A DNA stretch of 64,000 nucleotides from Mucilaginibacter celer (GTDB taxonomy: Bacteria > Bacteroidota > Bacteroidia > Sphingobacteriales > Sphingobacteriaceae). Both the position numbers and the translations under genes were made by a program. The notes below the pieces were generated by a model. That model was not told where the DNA came from. It made no database searches and worked only from the letters and a program-made list of their open reading frames with translations. The DNA lies in assembly GCF_003576455.2 (NCBI RefSeq), contig NZ_CP032869.1, positions 2,418,001 through 2,482,000 on the forward strand, given 5' to 3'. Positions 55,561 through 64,000 of the stretch are shown piece after piece (the first letter of the stretch is position 1; each line of letters starts with the position of its first letter).

Positions 55561-56250
55561 ATGACGGATCATAAACTGGAAGCAGCCAAAGCGGCATCAA
55601 CCCTTGTTTGCGCAGGCCAAACCATTGGTTTGGGTGCAGGTACCACCATTGCACATTTGGTTAATATTATAGCTGAAAATAAAGAACTGGCCGGTTCATT
55701 AATATTCACTTCTTCTTCGTTTAAAACAACACAATTGTTAAGCAAACAGGGCTTGCGTATCCAGTCGCCTGCTTTGCTTGATCATATTGACATTTACTTT
55801 GACGGCTGCGACCAGTTTGACGGTGAGTTAAATGCACTAAAAAGCGGTGGCGGCATCCATACCTCCGAGAAGATCTTGGCTTCTATGGCTAATGAATTCA
55901 TCCTGTTAGGAGATGATACCAAATTTGAAACTCAGCTAAATGCCACTTATCCCCTTGTTATCGAGATCTTGCCGCAGGCTTTGCAGATTGTTCTCTCTAA
56001 ATTAAAAAGTATTTTTCCATCAGCAACACTTACCCAACGGATGAGCACCCAAAAAGACGGTGCCTTAATATCTGACAATGGCAATATGCTGGTTGATGTG
56101 CAGTTTACCGAATTGCCCTCGCCCGAAAAACTAAATACCCTGGTAAAAATGATACCCGGAGTTGTGGAACATTCCCTGTTTTATCAGCTGGCAACCCAAG
56201 CTATCATCTCAGGCGAACAAGGTATCCGCATCATTATGCCGCAACGGTAA
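55561..56250 (+). CDS. rpiA: Ribose-5-phosphate isomerase A
   Basis: 229 residues with RpiA signatures: GLGAGTTIAHLVNII, IDIYFDGCDQFDGELNALKSGGGIHTSEKILASMANEFILLGDDTK, and a catalytic Glu candidate in QFDGELN. It interconverts ribose-5-phosphate and ribulose-5-phosphate in the pentose phosphate pathway. It faces the dgt gene head-on, with stops 1 bp apart. Confidence 0.95.
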   Translation: MTDHKLEAAKAASTLVCAGQTIGLGAGTTIAHLVNIIAENKELAGSLIFTSSSFKTTQLLSKQGLRIQSPALLDHIDIYFDGCDQFDGELNALKSGGGIHTSEKILASMANEFILLGDDTKFETQLNATYPLVIEILPQALQIVLSKLKSIFPSATLTQRMSTQKDGALISDNGNMLVDVQFTELPSPEKLNTLVKMIPGVVEHSLFYQLATQAIISGEQGIRIIMPQR

Positions 56251-56251
56251 A

Positions 56252-57595
56252 TCAACTCATGGATGGAAATGAGATACCTTTGATTTTCCTGAACAGTTCA
56301 ACCGCGTACAAATCTGTCATGCCCGAAACAAAATCAAGGATGCTCTGGATCTTTGAATAATCATCAGTTGCGGTAGTGAGGAATTGTTTAGGGATTAACT
56401 CAATCAGTTTTTGGTGGTATTTGGAGTTGTTTTTCAGATACGCGGGAACAAATTCTTCCAATAAACCACCCATTACTTTGTAACCGGCAACCTCTTTTTG
56501 TACTACCGAGCTGTAATTATAGATTTTTTTAACCGATACCTTTTCAATGGCCTTCATGGCGGCTACAAAATCATCTTCTATCTGATCGATCAGTGCCGAA
56601 TTAAAATCGCCATTCAGTATTTGTTCCTGTTTATCATAAAACAGGTTTGAGCATTGCGCTACCAACGTATTGATGGCAATAGCCCTCAGGTAGCCTACCT
56701 TGGCATCTGTATCTTCAATTTCTACCAGTCGCTCACTCATCCTCGGAATTTTACAAAGCGGCATCAGCAAATCTTCCACTTCCTGGTATGAGAGAATTTT
56801 AAGGCGGTGGGCGTCTTCCAGGTCAACAACGTTGTAACAGATGTCATCAGCTGCTTCAACCAGATATACTAAAGGGTGTCTTTTGTAAACAGGTTCATCC
56901 CCTTCAACCCTAACCAAACCAAGATCATTAGCTATCTTTTCAAAATCCTGTTGCTCAGATGCAAAGAAGCCATATTTTTTTGTGTAGATATTCTTTTTGT
57001 TGTGCCCGGCTACAGACGAGCACGGATACTTGGCTATGGAAGCCATAGTTGAATACGTTAAAGCTAAACTGCCCTTACCCTTACCTGCAAACTGATGGGT
57101 TAAGATGCGCAGGGCGTTAGCATTACCTTCAAAATGAGTAAGATCCTGCCATTGCTGCGTGGTAACCGTTTTTTCATACACTTTGCCATAGCCCTCGGCA
57201 AAATAATGAGATATTGCCGATTCGCCGGAGTGTCCAAAGGCAGGATTACCCAAATCGTGCGCCAAACAGGCTGCGGCTATCATGTTACCGATCTCGCTGA
57301 TCAGCGGGTATTTTTTCTCTACTTCAGCATCAGCTTTCAGCATCCGGTTAAAATGCATCCGGCCTAACGAGCGGCCCACGCTGGCCACTTCCAAACTGTG
57401 GGTAAGGCGGTTATGTACAAACACACTTCCCGGCAAAGGAAAAACCTGGGTTTTATTCTGCAACCTCCTGAAAGGAGATGAAAAAATTATCCGGTCGTAA
57501 TCCCGCTGAAATTCTGATCGCGCATCGATATGATCCGCGATGTATTTATGTTCGTAACCCCAGCGTTTGGCCGATAATAGTTGATCCCAGTTCAT
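56252..57595 (-). CDS. dgt: Deoxyguanosinetriphosphate triphosphohydrolase-like HD protein
   Basis: 447 residues from ATG at 57595 (MNWDQLLSAKRWG). The longer frame upstream has no support. The dGTPase family signature FSSPFRRLQNKTQVFPLPGSVFVHNRLTHSLEVASVGRSLG is followed by the HD pair CLAHDLGNPAFGHSGE and a later Asp in AADDICYNVVDLEDAH. It hydrolyses dGTP to deoxyguanosine and triphosphate, a role in nucleotide-pool control. A -7 box candidate (TAGTTTTG, minus strand, 57627-57620) lies just upstream. Confidence 0.93.
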   Translation of the reverse strand: MNWDQLLSAKRWGYEHKYIADHIDARSEFQRDYDRIIFSSPFRRLQNKTQVFPLPGSVFVHNRLTHSLEVASVGRSLGRMHFNRMLKADAEVEKKYPLISEIGNMIAAACLAHDLGNPAFGHSGESAISHYFAEGYGKVYEKTVTTQQWQDLTHFEGNANALRILTHQFAGKGKGSLALTYSTMASIAKYPCSSVAGHNKKNIYTKKYGFFASEQQDFEKIANDLGLVRVEGDEPVYKRHPLVYLVEAADDICYNVVDLEDAHRLKILSYQEVEDLLMPLCKIPRMSERLVEIEDTDAKVGYLRAIAINTLVAQCSNLFYDKQEQILNGDFNSALIDQIEDDFVAAMKAIEKVSVKKIYNYSSVVQKEVAGYKVMGGLLEEFVPAYLKNNSKYHQKLIELIPKQFLTTATDDYSKIQSILDFVSGMTDLYAVELFRKIKGISFPSMS

Positions 57596-57664
57596 TGATA
57601 GCATATAGTGTATAGGCGGCAAAACTAATTATTTTGTGGGATAAATAACTTCTCCCTTTAGGCA

Positions 57665-57839
57665 TAGCCGTCAAGTTAAGGAACAGGCTTTTAAATTCCT
57701 CTCTTGAGAGGGGGCGCGACGGGAAAGCGTGGGAACAGGGGTGTGTTATACGAGCGATAATCACATGCAGAGTAACACACCCTCCACCCCTCTCAAGAGG
57801 GGAATCGCACAATTCCACCGCTTTTTAAGTTGACGGCTA
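57665..57839. repeat. MITE-like element 2
   Basis: A 175-bp element. The ends TAGCCGTCAAGTTAA and, as complement of the right end, TAGCCGTCAACTTAA, are near-identical. A second inner pair, CTCTTGAGAGGGGG near 57700 and CCCCTCTCAAGAGGGG near 57788, folds back. It has no gene and sits between dgt and the antiporter. It differs in sequence from element 1. Confidence 0.65.
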
Positions 57840-57861
57840 CACCTCCTTAAAGGCCAGGGGC

Positions 57862-59472
57862 TTACCCCATTTCAAAATGCTGGCGAAGTTTCTCTTCCTC
57901 AAGGTCAAGCAATTCCAGTTGATGCCTGATGATACTATCGCTGATATTTTCCTTTTTATTGAGGGTTAATAGCAAATCGCGCTGTTTTGCCATAATATCA
58001 TCCATAATTAAACGGTAATCGTGATAAAACTCATCGGCCCGTTGTTCGCTGCAATCCTTCTCCCAGTCTTCCAGTAATTCCATGTCGGCATTAAGCCTTA
58101 ACTGCAATGCTTTGATCATATTGTTATTAGCCAGATGATTAGCATACTTGTCATCAAGCAGTTGTAAAGCCAGTTTGGATAATTTTTTGCGCACCATTTG
58201 CCTTTGCTGCTCGGGCGAAACGGTAAGGTCGGGATCAGGTAAATTCACCAGTTTTACAAGCAGCGGCAGGGAAAGGCCTTGTAAAACCAGCGTAACTATA
58301 ATTACCGAAAAGGTAATAAAAAGAATCATGTTGCGCTGCGGAAATGCCGCGCCCGAAGGTAAATGCTCAGGGATGCTTAAAGCGGCAGCCAGCGAAACCA
58401 CGCCACGCATACCGGCCCAACCCAATAATAAAGGCCCTTTCCAACCCGGGTTAGGATCGGCAGTGGTAATGTATTTGCTGATAAATACCGTAAATACCGA
58501 GGCTCCGAATGTACTGGCCAGGCGACTTACAATCAATACACCGGTAATGATCAGGCTGTAAGTAACAGCTGTAGTAAGGCCATCAGGCCCCAAATCCTTA
58601 ATAATAACCGGAAACTCGAGCCCTATCAAAATAAAAACAAAACCGTTTAGTACAAAAGCAACGGCTTCCCAAACATTTACGCCCTGCAAACGGCTGCGGT
58701 ACGTTAATATAACATGTTTTTGCGACGACAGGAAAAGCCCCCCGCTAACCACGGCCAGCACACCCGAAAAATGAAACTCTTCGGCCGCCATATACATTAC
58801 ATAAGGTGTAATAAAAGTAAGTATGATATCGATATTAGCGGTAGTTGGCAGCCACCTGTGGATAGCATAAAAAATGAGCGCTACCAGCAAACCGATAACT
58901 ACCCCCATTACAATAACCAATACAAAACTTAAAGAAGCTTCACCCAGTGCAAATTTACCTGTTAATACAGCCGCAAGTGCAAAACGGAACACCACCAAAC
59001 TTGATGCATCGTTAAGCAGGCTTTCGCCCTCTACTATTGAAATAAACCTTTTGGGTACTTTAACATTTTTAAGGATGGCACTTGCCGATACCGCATCAGG
59101 CGGTGAAATGATACCACCCAATAAAAAGCCCAGAGCCAGCGTAAATCCCGGGATAACGCTATGCGATACAAAGGCTATTACGCATGATGTTAACACCACA
59201 ATTAAAAAGGCAAAGCTTGATATCACCCTGCGCCATCTCCAAAAATCTTTCCACGAGGTGTACCAGGCTGCCTCGTAAAGCAGCGGCGGCAAAAAGATCA
59301 CAAAAATCAAATCGGGCTGAATTTCGATCCCCTTTAAAAAAGGCACAAAGCCCAGCGGTAACCCAACCAGCACAAGTAATATAGGATAAGCTATTTTTAT
59401 TTTTTGCGCCAGCATTACCACAAACAGGATAACCACAAGCAGGCAGGTACATTGAATAATAAGGTGATGCAT
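57862..59472 (-). CDS. CPA1-family Na+/H+ antiporter
   Basis: 536 residues from ATG at 59472 (MHHLIIQCTCLLVVILFVVML); an earlier TTG start is less likely. About twelve membrane helices are present. GGIISPPDAVSASAILKNVKVPKRF holds the PDAV segment with the ion-binding Asp. LLGWAGMRGVVSLAAALSIP is the second conserved helix. The cytoplasmic C-terminal tail (about 400-536) has coiled character and no RCK domain. It exchanges sodium or potassium for protons. Confidence 0.93.
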   Translation of the reverse strand: MHHLIIQCTCLLVVILFVVMLAQKIKIAYPILLVLVGLPLGFVPFLKGIEIQPDLIFVIFLPPLLYEAAWYTSWKDFWRWRRVISSFAFLIVVLTSCVIAFVSHSVIPGFTLALGFLLGGIISPPDAVSASAILKNVKVPKRFISIVEGESLLNDASSLVVFRFALAAVLTGKFALGEASLSFVLVIVMGVVIGLLVALIFYAIHRWLPTTANIDIILTFITPYVMYMAAEEFHFSGVLAVVSGGLFLSSQKHVILTYRSRLQGVNVWEAVAFVLNGFVFILIGLEFPVIIKDLGPDGLTTAVTYSLIITGVLIVSRLASTFGASVFTVFISKYITTADPNPGWKGPLLLGWAGMRGVVSLAAALSIPEHLPSGAAFPQRNMILFITFSVIIVTLVLQGLSLPLLVKLVNLPDPDLTVSPEQQRQMVRKKLSKLALQLLDDKYANHLANNNMIKALQLRLNADMELLEDWEKDCSEQRADEFYHDYRLIMDDIMAKQRDLLLTLNKKENISDSIIRHQLELLDLEEEKLRQHFEMG

Positions 59473-59733
59473 AAAGCTAAAATACAATTATTAATTAAAG
59501 CAAAGAGGCGTTGCCGGTAAAGAAGCCCGAAGGTAAATTGCCGGCCAAAGCATCAACAAACAATGGTTTTAATGGTTGTTAAAAGTGTTAATAATGTACC
59601 CTGCTCAAAAAATGACATTTAAAAAGCTAAAATCCTAAAAAACAGCAATAAAAAATGAAATTCAGGTGGTTTTATATCAAAAAAAATACAAAATAAGTTG
59701 AGTTACTTGAAATAATTTAGTAAATTCGCAATC

Positions 59734-60132
59734 ATGGCAATGATGAAAAAAATATTCTTTATATTATTTTTTTTCCAGCTGGCAATAGCGGCTGGTTCTG
59801 CCAACGCCGAAGCGATTTTAAGCCACTATAAAAAATCGGGCTCTGCTGCCGATGCCATCTCTTTAAAACATCAGCGTATAATTGGCCAGGTACAGCAACT
59901 GGAAGTTCAGGATGATTCTCCTGATTCTGACGGTAATGAGGCTAATCACACACGCAACATCGTTCGTTTTTTACCAAGCCGCATAAACTACTCCACTGCA
60001 CTTTTGCCGGGGCAACAGGTTTTACTGGCTGATGTTACTTCGGTTGTAGAAAAACAACCAACGCAATATAAATCCACCAAAGGATTTCTTCCGGCGTATT
60101 ATAATTTCCTGTTCAGACTTAGCCCTTTCTGA
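59734..60132 (+). CDS. Small secreted protein of unknown function
   Basis: 132 residues with a clear signal peptide (KKIFFILFFFQLAIAAGSANA). The mature part begins EAILSHYKKSGSAADAISLKHQRIIGQVQQLEVQDDSPDSD and ends QYKSTKGFLPAYYNFLFRLSPF. No family is recognised. It precedes the RND pump genes by about 115 bp and may be read with them, but no link is proven. Confidence 0.7.
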   Translation: MAMMKKIFFILFFFQLAIAAGSANAEAILSHYKKSGSAADAISLKHQRIIGQVQQLEVQDDSPDSDGNEANHTRNIVRFLPSRINYSTALLPGQQVLLADVTSVVEKQPTQYKSTKGFLPAYYNFLFRLSPF

Positions 60133-60247
60133 TATTTCTCTTTGATCTCCGTGTGCTTTTAAAGCACATATTTAATCCCCTGAAATAAATTATAACATGG
60201 CTTTTCAGCACATACCGCTGCTGCTTTGCCTCAACATTTCATCAAAA

Positions 60248-61393
60248 ATGAAAAATATCATTAAGTTATTCCCCATAATGGCTTGCGCCATCGCTATATA
60301 CGTCACGGGTTGCTCGTCGAAAGCCCAATCAACCGAAGAAACGGTAAGTGCTGATACTTTGCAGCTCCCGGTATTCACTTTAAATACCCAGGATACAGTC
60401 ATCCAAAAATCGTACGTTGCCGATATTCAGGCTCTTAAAAACATCGAGATCCGCTCGCGTGTGCGTGGGTTTCTCGAAAAGATCTATATCGACGAAGGTA
60501 AACAGGTTAAAAAAGGCCAGTTGCTGTTTAAGCTTAACGACCAGGAATTTAAAGTAAACCTATCCAAAGCCAAAGCCGCTTTAAGCAATGCCATGGCCGA
60601 TGCCAAAGCAACCGAGCTTGAAGTGGCAAGGGTTAAGTTGCTGGTTGATAAGAAAGTAATCTCCAAATCAGAACTGGAAGTTGCCGAATCAAAAATGAGT
60701 GCCGACAGGGCTACCATTGAAGAAGCACGCTCAATGGTGCAAAGTGCCGAAGATCAACTGGCTTATACCTATATCCACGCCCCGTTTGATGGCATTATTG
60801 ATCGCATCCCACTTAAATCGGGCAGCTTGATTGATGAGGGTACGCTATTAACCAGCTTATCGGATATCAGCTCGATGTATGCCTACTTCAGTTTTCCCGA
60901 AAATGAATACCTGCAATATATCCGCAAAAAAGAATCGGCTCCGGGCCAAACAAGCGATAAGGTGAAACTGGTATTGGCTGATGGTTTAGACTTCCCTTAC
61001 CAGGGTGAGATAGAAACCGTAGAAGCCGAAATTGAGCAAAAAACAGGTTCCATCAACTTCAGGGCGCGTTTTCCTAATCCTCAAAAATTGTTGCGCCACG
61101 GTGCTACCGGCAAACTTTACATCTCTACCAAAGCCGATAGCGTAATTATGGTCCCGCAGCAATCGGTATTTGATATCCAGGATAAAAGCTATGTGTACCT
61201 GATAGATAAAAACAATAAGCTGCACATGCAGGCTTTTACGCCGCAAACCCGCCTTTCAAAATATTACATTGTAAAGGATGGCCTGAAAGCCGGCGACAGG
61301 ATTTTATACGAAGGTGCGCAGAACGTGCGCGATGGTATGACCATTAAACCCCAGAAAGCGGCAAAAGATTCATTGCTGGCCATGACCAGGTAA
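60248..61393 (+). CDS. RND efflux periplasmic adaptor (membrane fusion protein)
   Basis: 381 residues from the ATG at 60248, which gives a lipoprotein signal ending IYVTGCSSK; an upstream start would spoil it. Typical adaptor layout: a beta-barrel entry (YVADIQALKNIEIRSRVRGFLEKIYIDEGKQVKKGQLLFKLNDQEF), a coiled hairpin (about 100-165), then beta domains with HAPFDGIIDRIPLKSGSLIDEGTLL. It links the inner-membrane RND transporter to an outer-membrane channel. The transporter follows 73 bp downstream; the channel gene would be beyond the window. Confidence 0.92.
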   Translation: MKNIIKLFPIMACAIAIYVTGCSSKAQSTEETVSADTLQLPVFTLNTQDTVIQKSYVADIQALKNIEIRSRVRGFLEKIYIDEGKQVKKGQLLFKLNDQEFKVNLSKAKAALSNAMADAKATELEVARVKLLVDKKVISKSELEVAESKMSADRATIEEARSMVQSAEDQLAYTYIHAPFDGIIDRIPLKSGSLIDEGTLLTSLSDISSMYAYFSFPENEYLQYIRKKESAPGQTSDKVKLVLADGLDFPYQGEIETVEAEIEQKTGSINFRARFPNPQKLLRHGATGKLYISTKADSVIMVPQQSVFDIQDKSYVYLIDKNNKLHMQAFTPQTRLSKYYIVKDGLKAGDRILYEGAQNVRDGMTIKPQKAAKDSLLAMTR

Positions 61394-61466
61394 TGATTGT
61401 TTTACCTGTTTTCTCCGGCGCATAAACATGTGCCATTGGTTTATTGTACACTTACCCTAACACACT

Positions 61467-64000
61467 ATGTTCGAAACCTTTATAAAGCGACCGGTGCTGT
61501 CGCTGGTTATTTCATTGATTATTACCCTGTTGGGCGTGCTGGCGCTGATTACTTTGCCCGTTACCCAGTTTCCTGATATTGTACCGCCATCGGTTACCGT
61601 AACGGCCAACTATACCGGTGCCAACGCCGAGGTATGCGCCAAAGCCGTCGCCACTCCCCTTGAGCGTGCTATTAACGGCGTACCGGGCATGACCTACATG
61701 TCTACCGTTTGCAGTAACGACGGTTTAACCGTTATCCAGATCTATTTTAACGTGGGCGTTGATCCCGACCAGGCCGCGGTGAACGTACAAAACCGCGTAG
61801 CCACTATTATTGACGAGATGCCGGAAGAGGTTATCAAAGCCGGTGTTACAACCGAAAAAGAGGTCAACAGTATGCTGATGTACCTAAACATTATGAGCCA
61901 GGACACCAGCATGGACGAGAAGTTTATTTACAACTTTACCGATATCAACGTACTGCAGGAACTTAAACGTATTGAGGGTGTTGGCCGTGCCGAAATTATG
62001 GGTGCCAAAGAATACTCGATGCGTGTTTGGCTTAAACCCGACCGGATGATGGCCTACAAGGTATCAACCGATGAGGTAATTGGTGCTATCCGCGCGCAAA
62101 ACGTGGAGGCGGCTCCGGGTAAAACGGGGCAAAGCTCGGATAAAAGTCCGCAGGCTTTGCAGTATGTATTGCGCTATTCGGGTAAATTTTTTGAGCCTAA
62201 GCAGTATGAAAATATTGTGATCCGTGCGGAGGATGACGGCTCGGTATTAAGATTGAAAGAAATTGCTGATGTTGAATTTGGCTCGTTAACCTACAGTATG
62301 GTATCCAATACTGATGGCAAGCCTTCTGCATCTATCATGATAAAACAGCGCCCCGGCTCAAATGCCCGCGATGTAATCAACAACATTAAAACCCGTATGG
62401 CCGAGCTTAAAAAAAGCTCGTTCCCCAGCGGGATGACCTACAATGTTAACTATGATGTATCGCGCTTTTTAGATGCTTCCATACATGAAGTATTACGTAC
62501 GCTTGTTGAAGCTTTTATACTGGTATTCATCGTAGTATATATCTTTTTGCAGAATTTTCGTTCAACCCTTATTCCGGCATTGGCGGTGCCGGTGGCGTTG
62601 ATTGGTTCGCTGGCTTTTATGCAGATGCTGGGCTTCTCCATTAACCTGCTCACCCTGTTTGCGTTGGTACTGGCGATAGGTATTGTGGTAGATAACGCCA
62701 TTGTTGTGGTTGAAGCCGTACACGTAAAAATGACTGAAGACCACCTGAGCCCCATGGATGCCACCATTAAAGCCATGGGCGAGATTAGCGGGGCTATTGT
62801 GGCTATCACCCTGGTAATGTCGGCAGTGTTTGTGCCGGTGGCTTTCATGTCGGGGCCGGTGGGGGTATTTTACCGGCAGTTTTCGTTAACGCTGGCTATT
62901 TCCATCGTCATATCCGGTGTAAATGCCTTAACCCTTACTCCTGCCCTCTGCGCCATTATGCTTAAGCATAACCCGGCATCTAAAAAGAAAAGTATCGTTC
63001 AGCGCTTTTTTGGTGGATTTAATAACCGGTACAACAACTTACAGGGCCGGTACTCCACCTTAATGACCTGGCTTTCGCCGCGCAAAGGCCTTACTCTTAT
63101 TTTATTGGCCGCCTTCTTTGTGCTTACCTGGGGAACCAGCGCTATATTACCTACCGGTTTTATCCCAACCGAAGATCAGGGTATGATTTACGTAAACGTA
63201 ACAACCCCGGCAGGTGCCACGGTTGAACGTACCGAAGATGTTTTAAAACAGGTAGCCGAAAAAACCAAATCGATAGAAGCAATCGAATCTGTTTCTACCC
63301 TATCGGGATATAGTTTGGTGAATGAAATTGCCGGTGCCTCGTATGGTATGGCGATGATTAACCTGAAACCATGGGATGACCGGAAGGAATCGTTAGATGA
63401 TATTATCAACCTGCTTACCGAAAAAACAAAAAATATCGGGGATGCTTCTATTCAATACTTCCCGCCGCCAACCGTACCGGGTTTTGGTAATGCCAGCGGT
63501 TTCGAGATCCGGGTGCTTGACCGCAGCGGGCAGGGCGATTTGCAGAAAGCGGCCAAAGTAACCAAAGATTTTGTAGATGCCTTGAATGCTTCGCCCGAGA
63601 TTTCGGGAGCCTTTACCAGTTTCGATCCCAATTTTCCGCAATATTTGATTTCTGTAGATCAGCAAACCGCCGCTCAGAAAGGCATTACGGTTGATATGGC
63701 CATGTCGACCCTGCAAACATTGATGGGAAGTTTTTATGCCTCAAATTTTATCCGTTTCGGGCAGATGTACAAAGTGATGGTTCAGGCCTCGCCCGAGTAT
63801 CGCTCACGGCCCGAAGATGTTTTAAACCTGCAGGTAAAGAACGACAAGGGCGAGATGGTTCCGTTCTCTACATTTATTAAAATGGAAAAAGTGTTCGGCC
63901 CAGAGCAGCTTACCCGTTACAATATGTACACATCGGCCATGGTTACCGGCGATGCCGCCAAAGGTTTCAGCAGCGGCGATGCCAATAAGGCTATAGAACG
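61467..64000 (+). CDS. HAE1-type RND efflux transporter, 3' end cut by window edge
   Basis: 844 codons are visible and open at the edge; the family is about 1050. It starts MFETFIKRPVLSLVISLIIT. Porter-domain loops PVTQFPDIVPPSVTVTANYTGANAEVC and TPLERAINGVPGM are typical. In transmembrane helix 4, LALVLAIGIVVDNAIVVVEAV, the first proton-relay Asp is kept. The second (Asp408 of AcrB) is Asn. It pumps drugs or other compounds out with the adaptor encoded upstream. No stop is reached inside the window. Confidence 0.93.
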   Translation, partial: MFETFIKRPVLSLVISLIITLLGVLALITLPVTQFPDIVPPSVTVTANYTGANAEVCAKAVATPLERAINGVPGMTYMSTVCSNDGLTVIQIYFNVGVDPDQAAVNVQNRVATIIDEMPEEVIKAGVTTEKEVNSMLMYLNIMSQDTSMDEKFIYNFTDINVLQELKRIEGVGRAEIMGAKEYSMRVWLKPDRMMAYKVSTDEVIGAIRAQNVEAAPGKTGQSSDKSPQALQYVLRYSGKFFEPKQYENIVIRAEDDGSVLRLKEIADVEFGSLTYSMVSNTDGKPSASIMIKQRPGSNARDVINNIKTRMAELKKSSFPSGMTYNVNYDVSRFLDASIHEVLRTLVEAFILVFIVVYIFLQNFRSTLIPALAVPVALIGSLAFMQMLGFSINLLTLFALVLAIGIVVDNAIVVVEAVHVKMTEDHLSPMDATIKAMGEISGAIVAITLVMSAVFVPVAFMSGPVGVFYRQFSLTLAISIVISGVNALTLTPALCAIMLKHNPASKKKSIVQRFFGGFNNRYNNLQGRYSTLMTWLSPRKGLTLILLAAFFVLTWGTSAILPTGFIPTEDQGMIYVNVTTPAGATVERTEDVLKQVAEKTKSIEAIESVSTLSGYSLVNEIAGASYGMAMINLKPWDDRKESLDDIINLLTEKTKNIGDASIQYFPPPTVPGFGNASGFEIRVLDRSGQGDLQKAAKVTKDFVDALNASPEISGAFTSFDPNFPQYLISVDQQTAAQKGITVDMAMSTLQTLMGSFYASNFIRFGQMYKVMVQASPEYRSRPEDVLNLQVKNDKGEMVPFSTFIKMEKVFGPEQLTRYNMYTSAMVTGDAAKGFSSGDANKAIE

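Noticed and set aside
1-64000. CRISPR array, prophage or intact IS
   Set aside because: No regularly spaced direct repeats, phage structural genes or transposase frames were seen.

Overview
The window looks like the chromosome of a Bacteroidota bacterium of the Sphingobacteriaceae type, probably Mucilaginibacter or a close relative. This is inferred from several features. There is a SusC/SusD polysaccharide utilization locus (PUL) driven by an ECF sigma factor and FecR. There is a hybrid two-component sensor with a periplasmic propeller. Promoters carry the Bacteroidota -7 box TAnnTTTG. The ImuA-ImuB-DnaE2 cassette and HAE1-type RND pump also fit. No species-level marker is present, so the genus is a guess.

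1-8.0 kb is a fucose/galactose module: a truncated hybrid sensor (-), an AraC regulator, an internally deleted GH29 fucosidase, a GH97 glycosidase and a FucP-type permease. It ends against a truncated response regulator. 8.3-23.8 kb is one long minus-strand PUL in the order sigma, FecR, SusC, SusD, GH28-like, GH89, DUF5009 acetyltransferase, GH2, GH43. 24.0-26.1 kb carries an intact GH29 and a broken AraC gene, the mirror image of the left-hand module. A 30-bp site made of two GACTTTTT repeats 21 bp apart occurs three times. Each copy lies exactly 33 nt from a -7-like box, upstream of the hybrid sensor, the GH29 remnant/GH97/fucP operon and the intact GH29. A candidate antisense RNA lies in the susC leader.

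26.2-27.4 kb is an AT-rich patch with a two-domain TIR-like protein next to tRNA-Leu. 27.5-34.5 kb holds surface-polysaccharide and KDO genes: a metal-receptor-like protein, an initiating sugar transferase, a nucleotide-sugar dehydrogenase, KdsD, KdsA and a DUF2142 membrane protein. 34.7-36.6 kb is an ArsR/VOC/VOC/AHSA1 operon with a clear promoter and operator. After it come GH15, two small immunity-like genes, metE under a cobalamin riboswitch, and GH32.

44.1-47.0 kb holds an aldo/keto reductase, a YgiN-like monooxygenase and an MdaB-like quinone reductase, divergent from a LysR regulator. 47.1-49.3 kb has a zinc-ribbon membrane protein and a TPR sensor kinase. 49.7-55.2 kb is the ImuA-ImuB-DnaE2 mutasome. 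55.2-64 kb carries two MITE-like repeats, RpiA, a dGTPase-like HD protein, a CPA1 antiporter, a small secreted protein and an RND efflux pair cut by the window end.

No CRISPR array, prophage, rRNA or intact transposase was seen.
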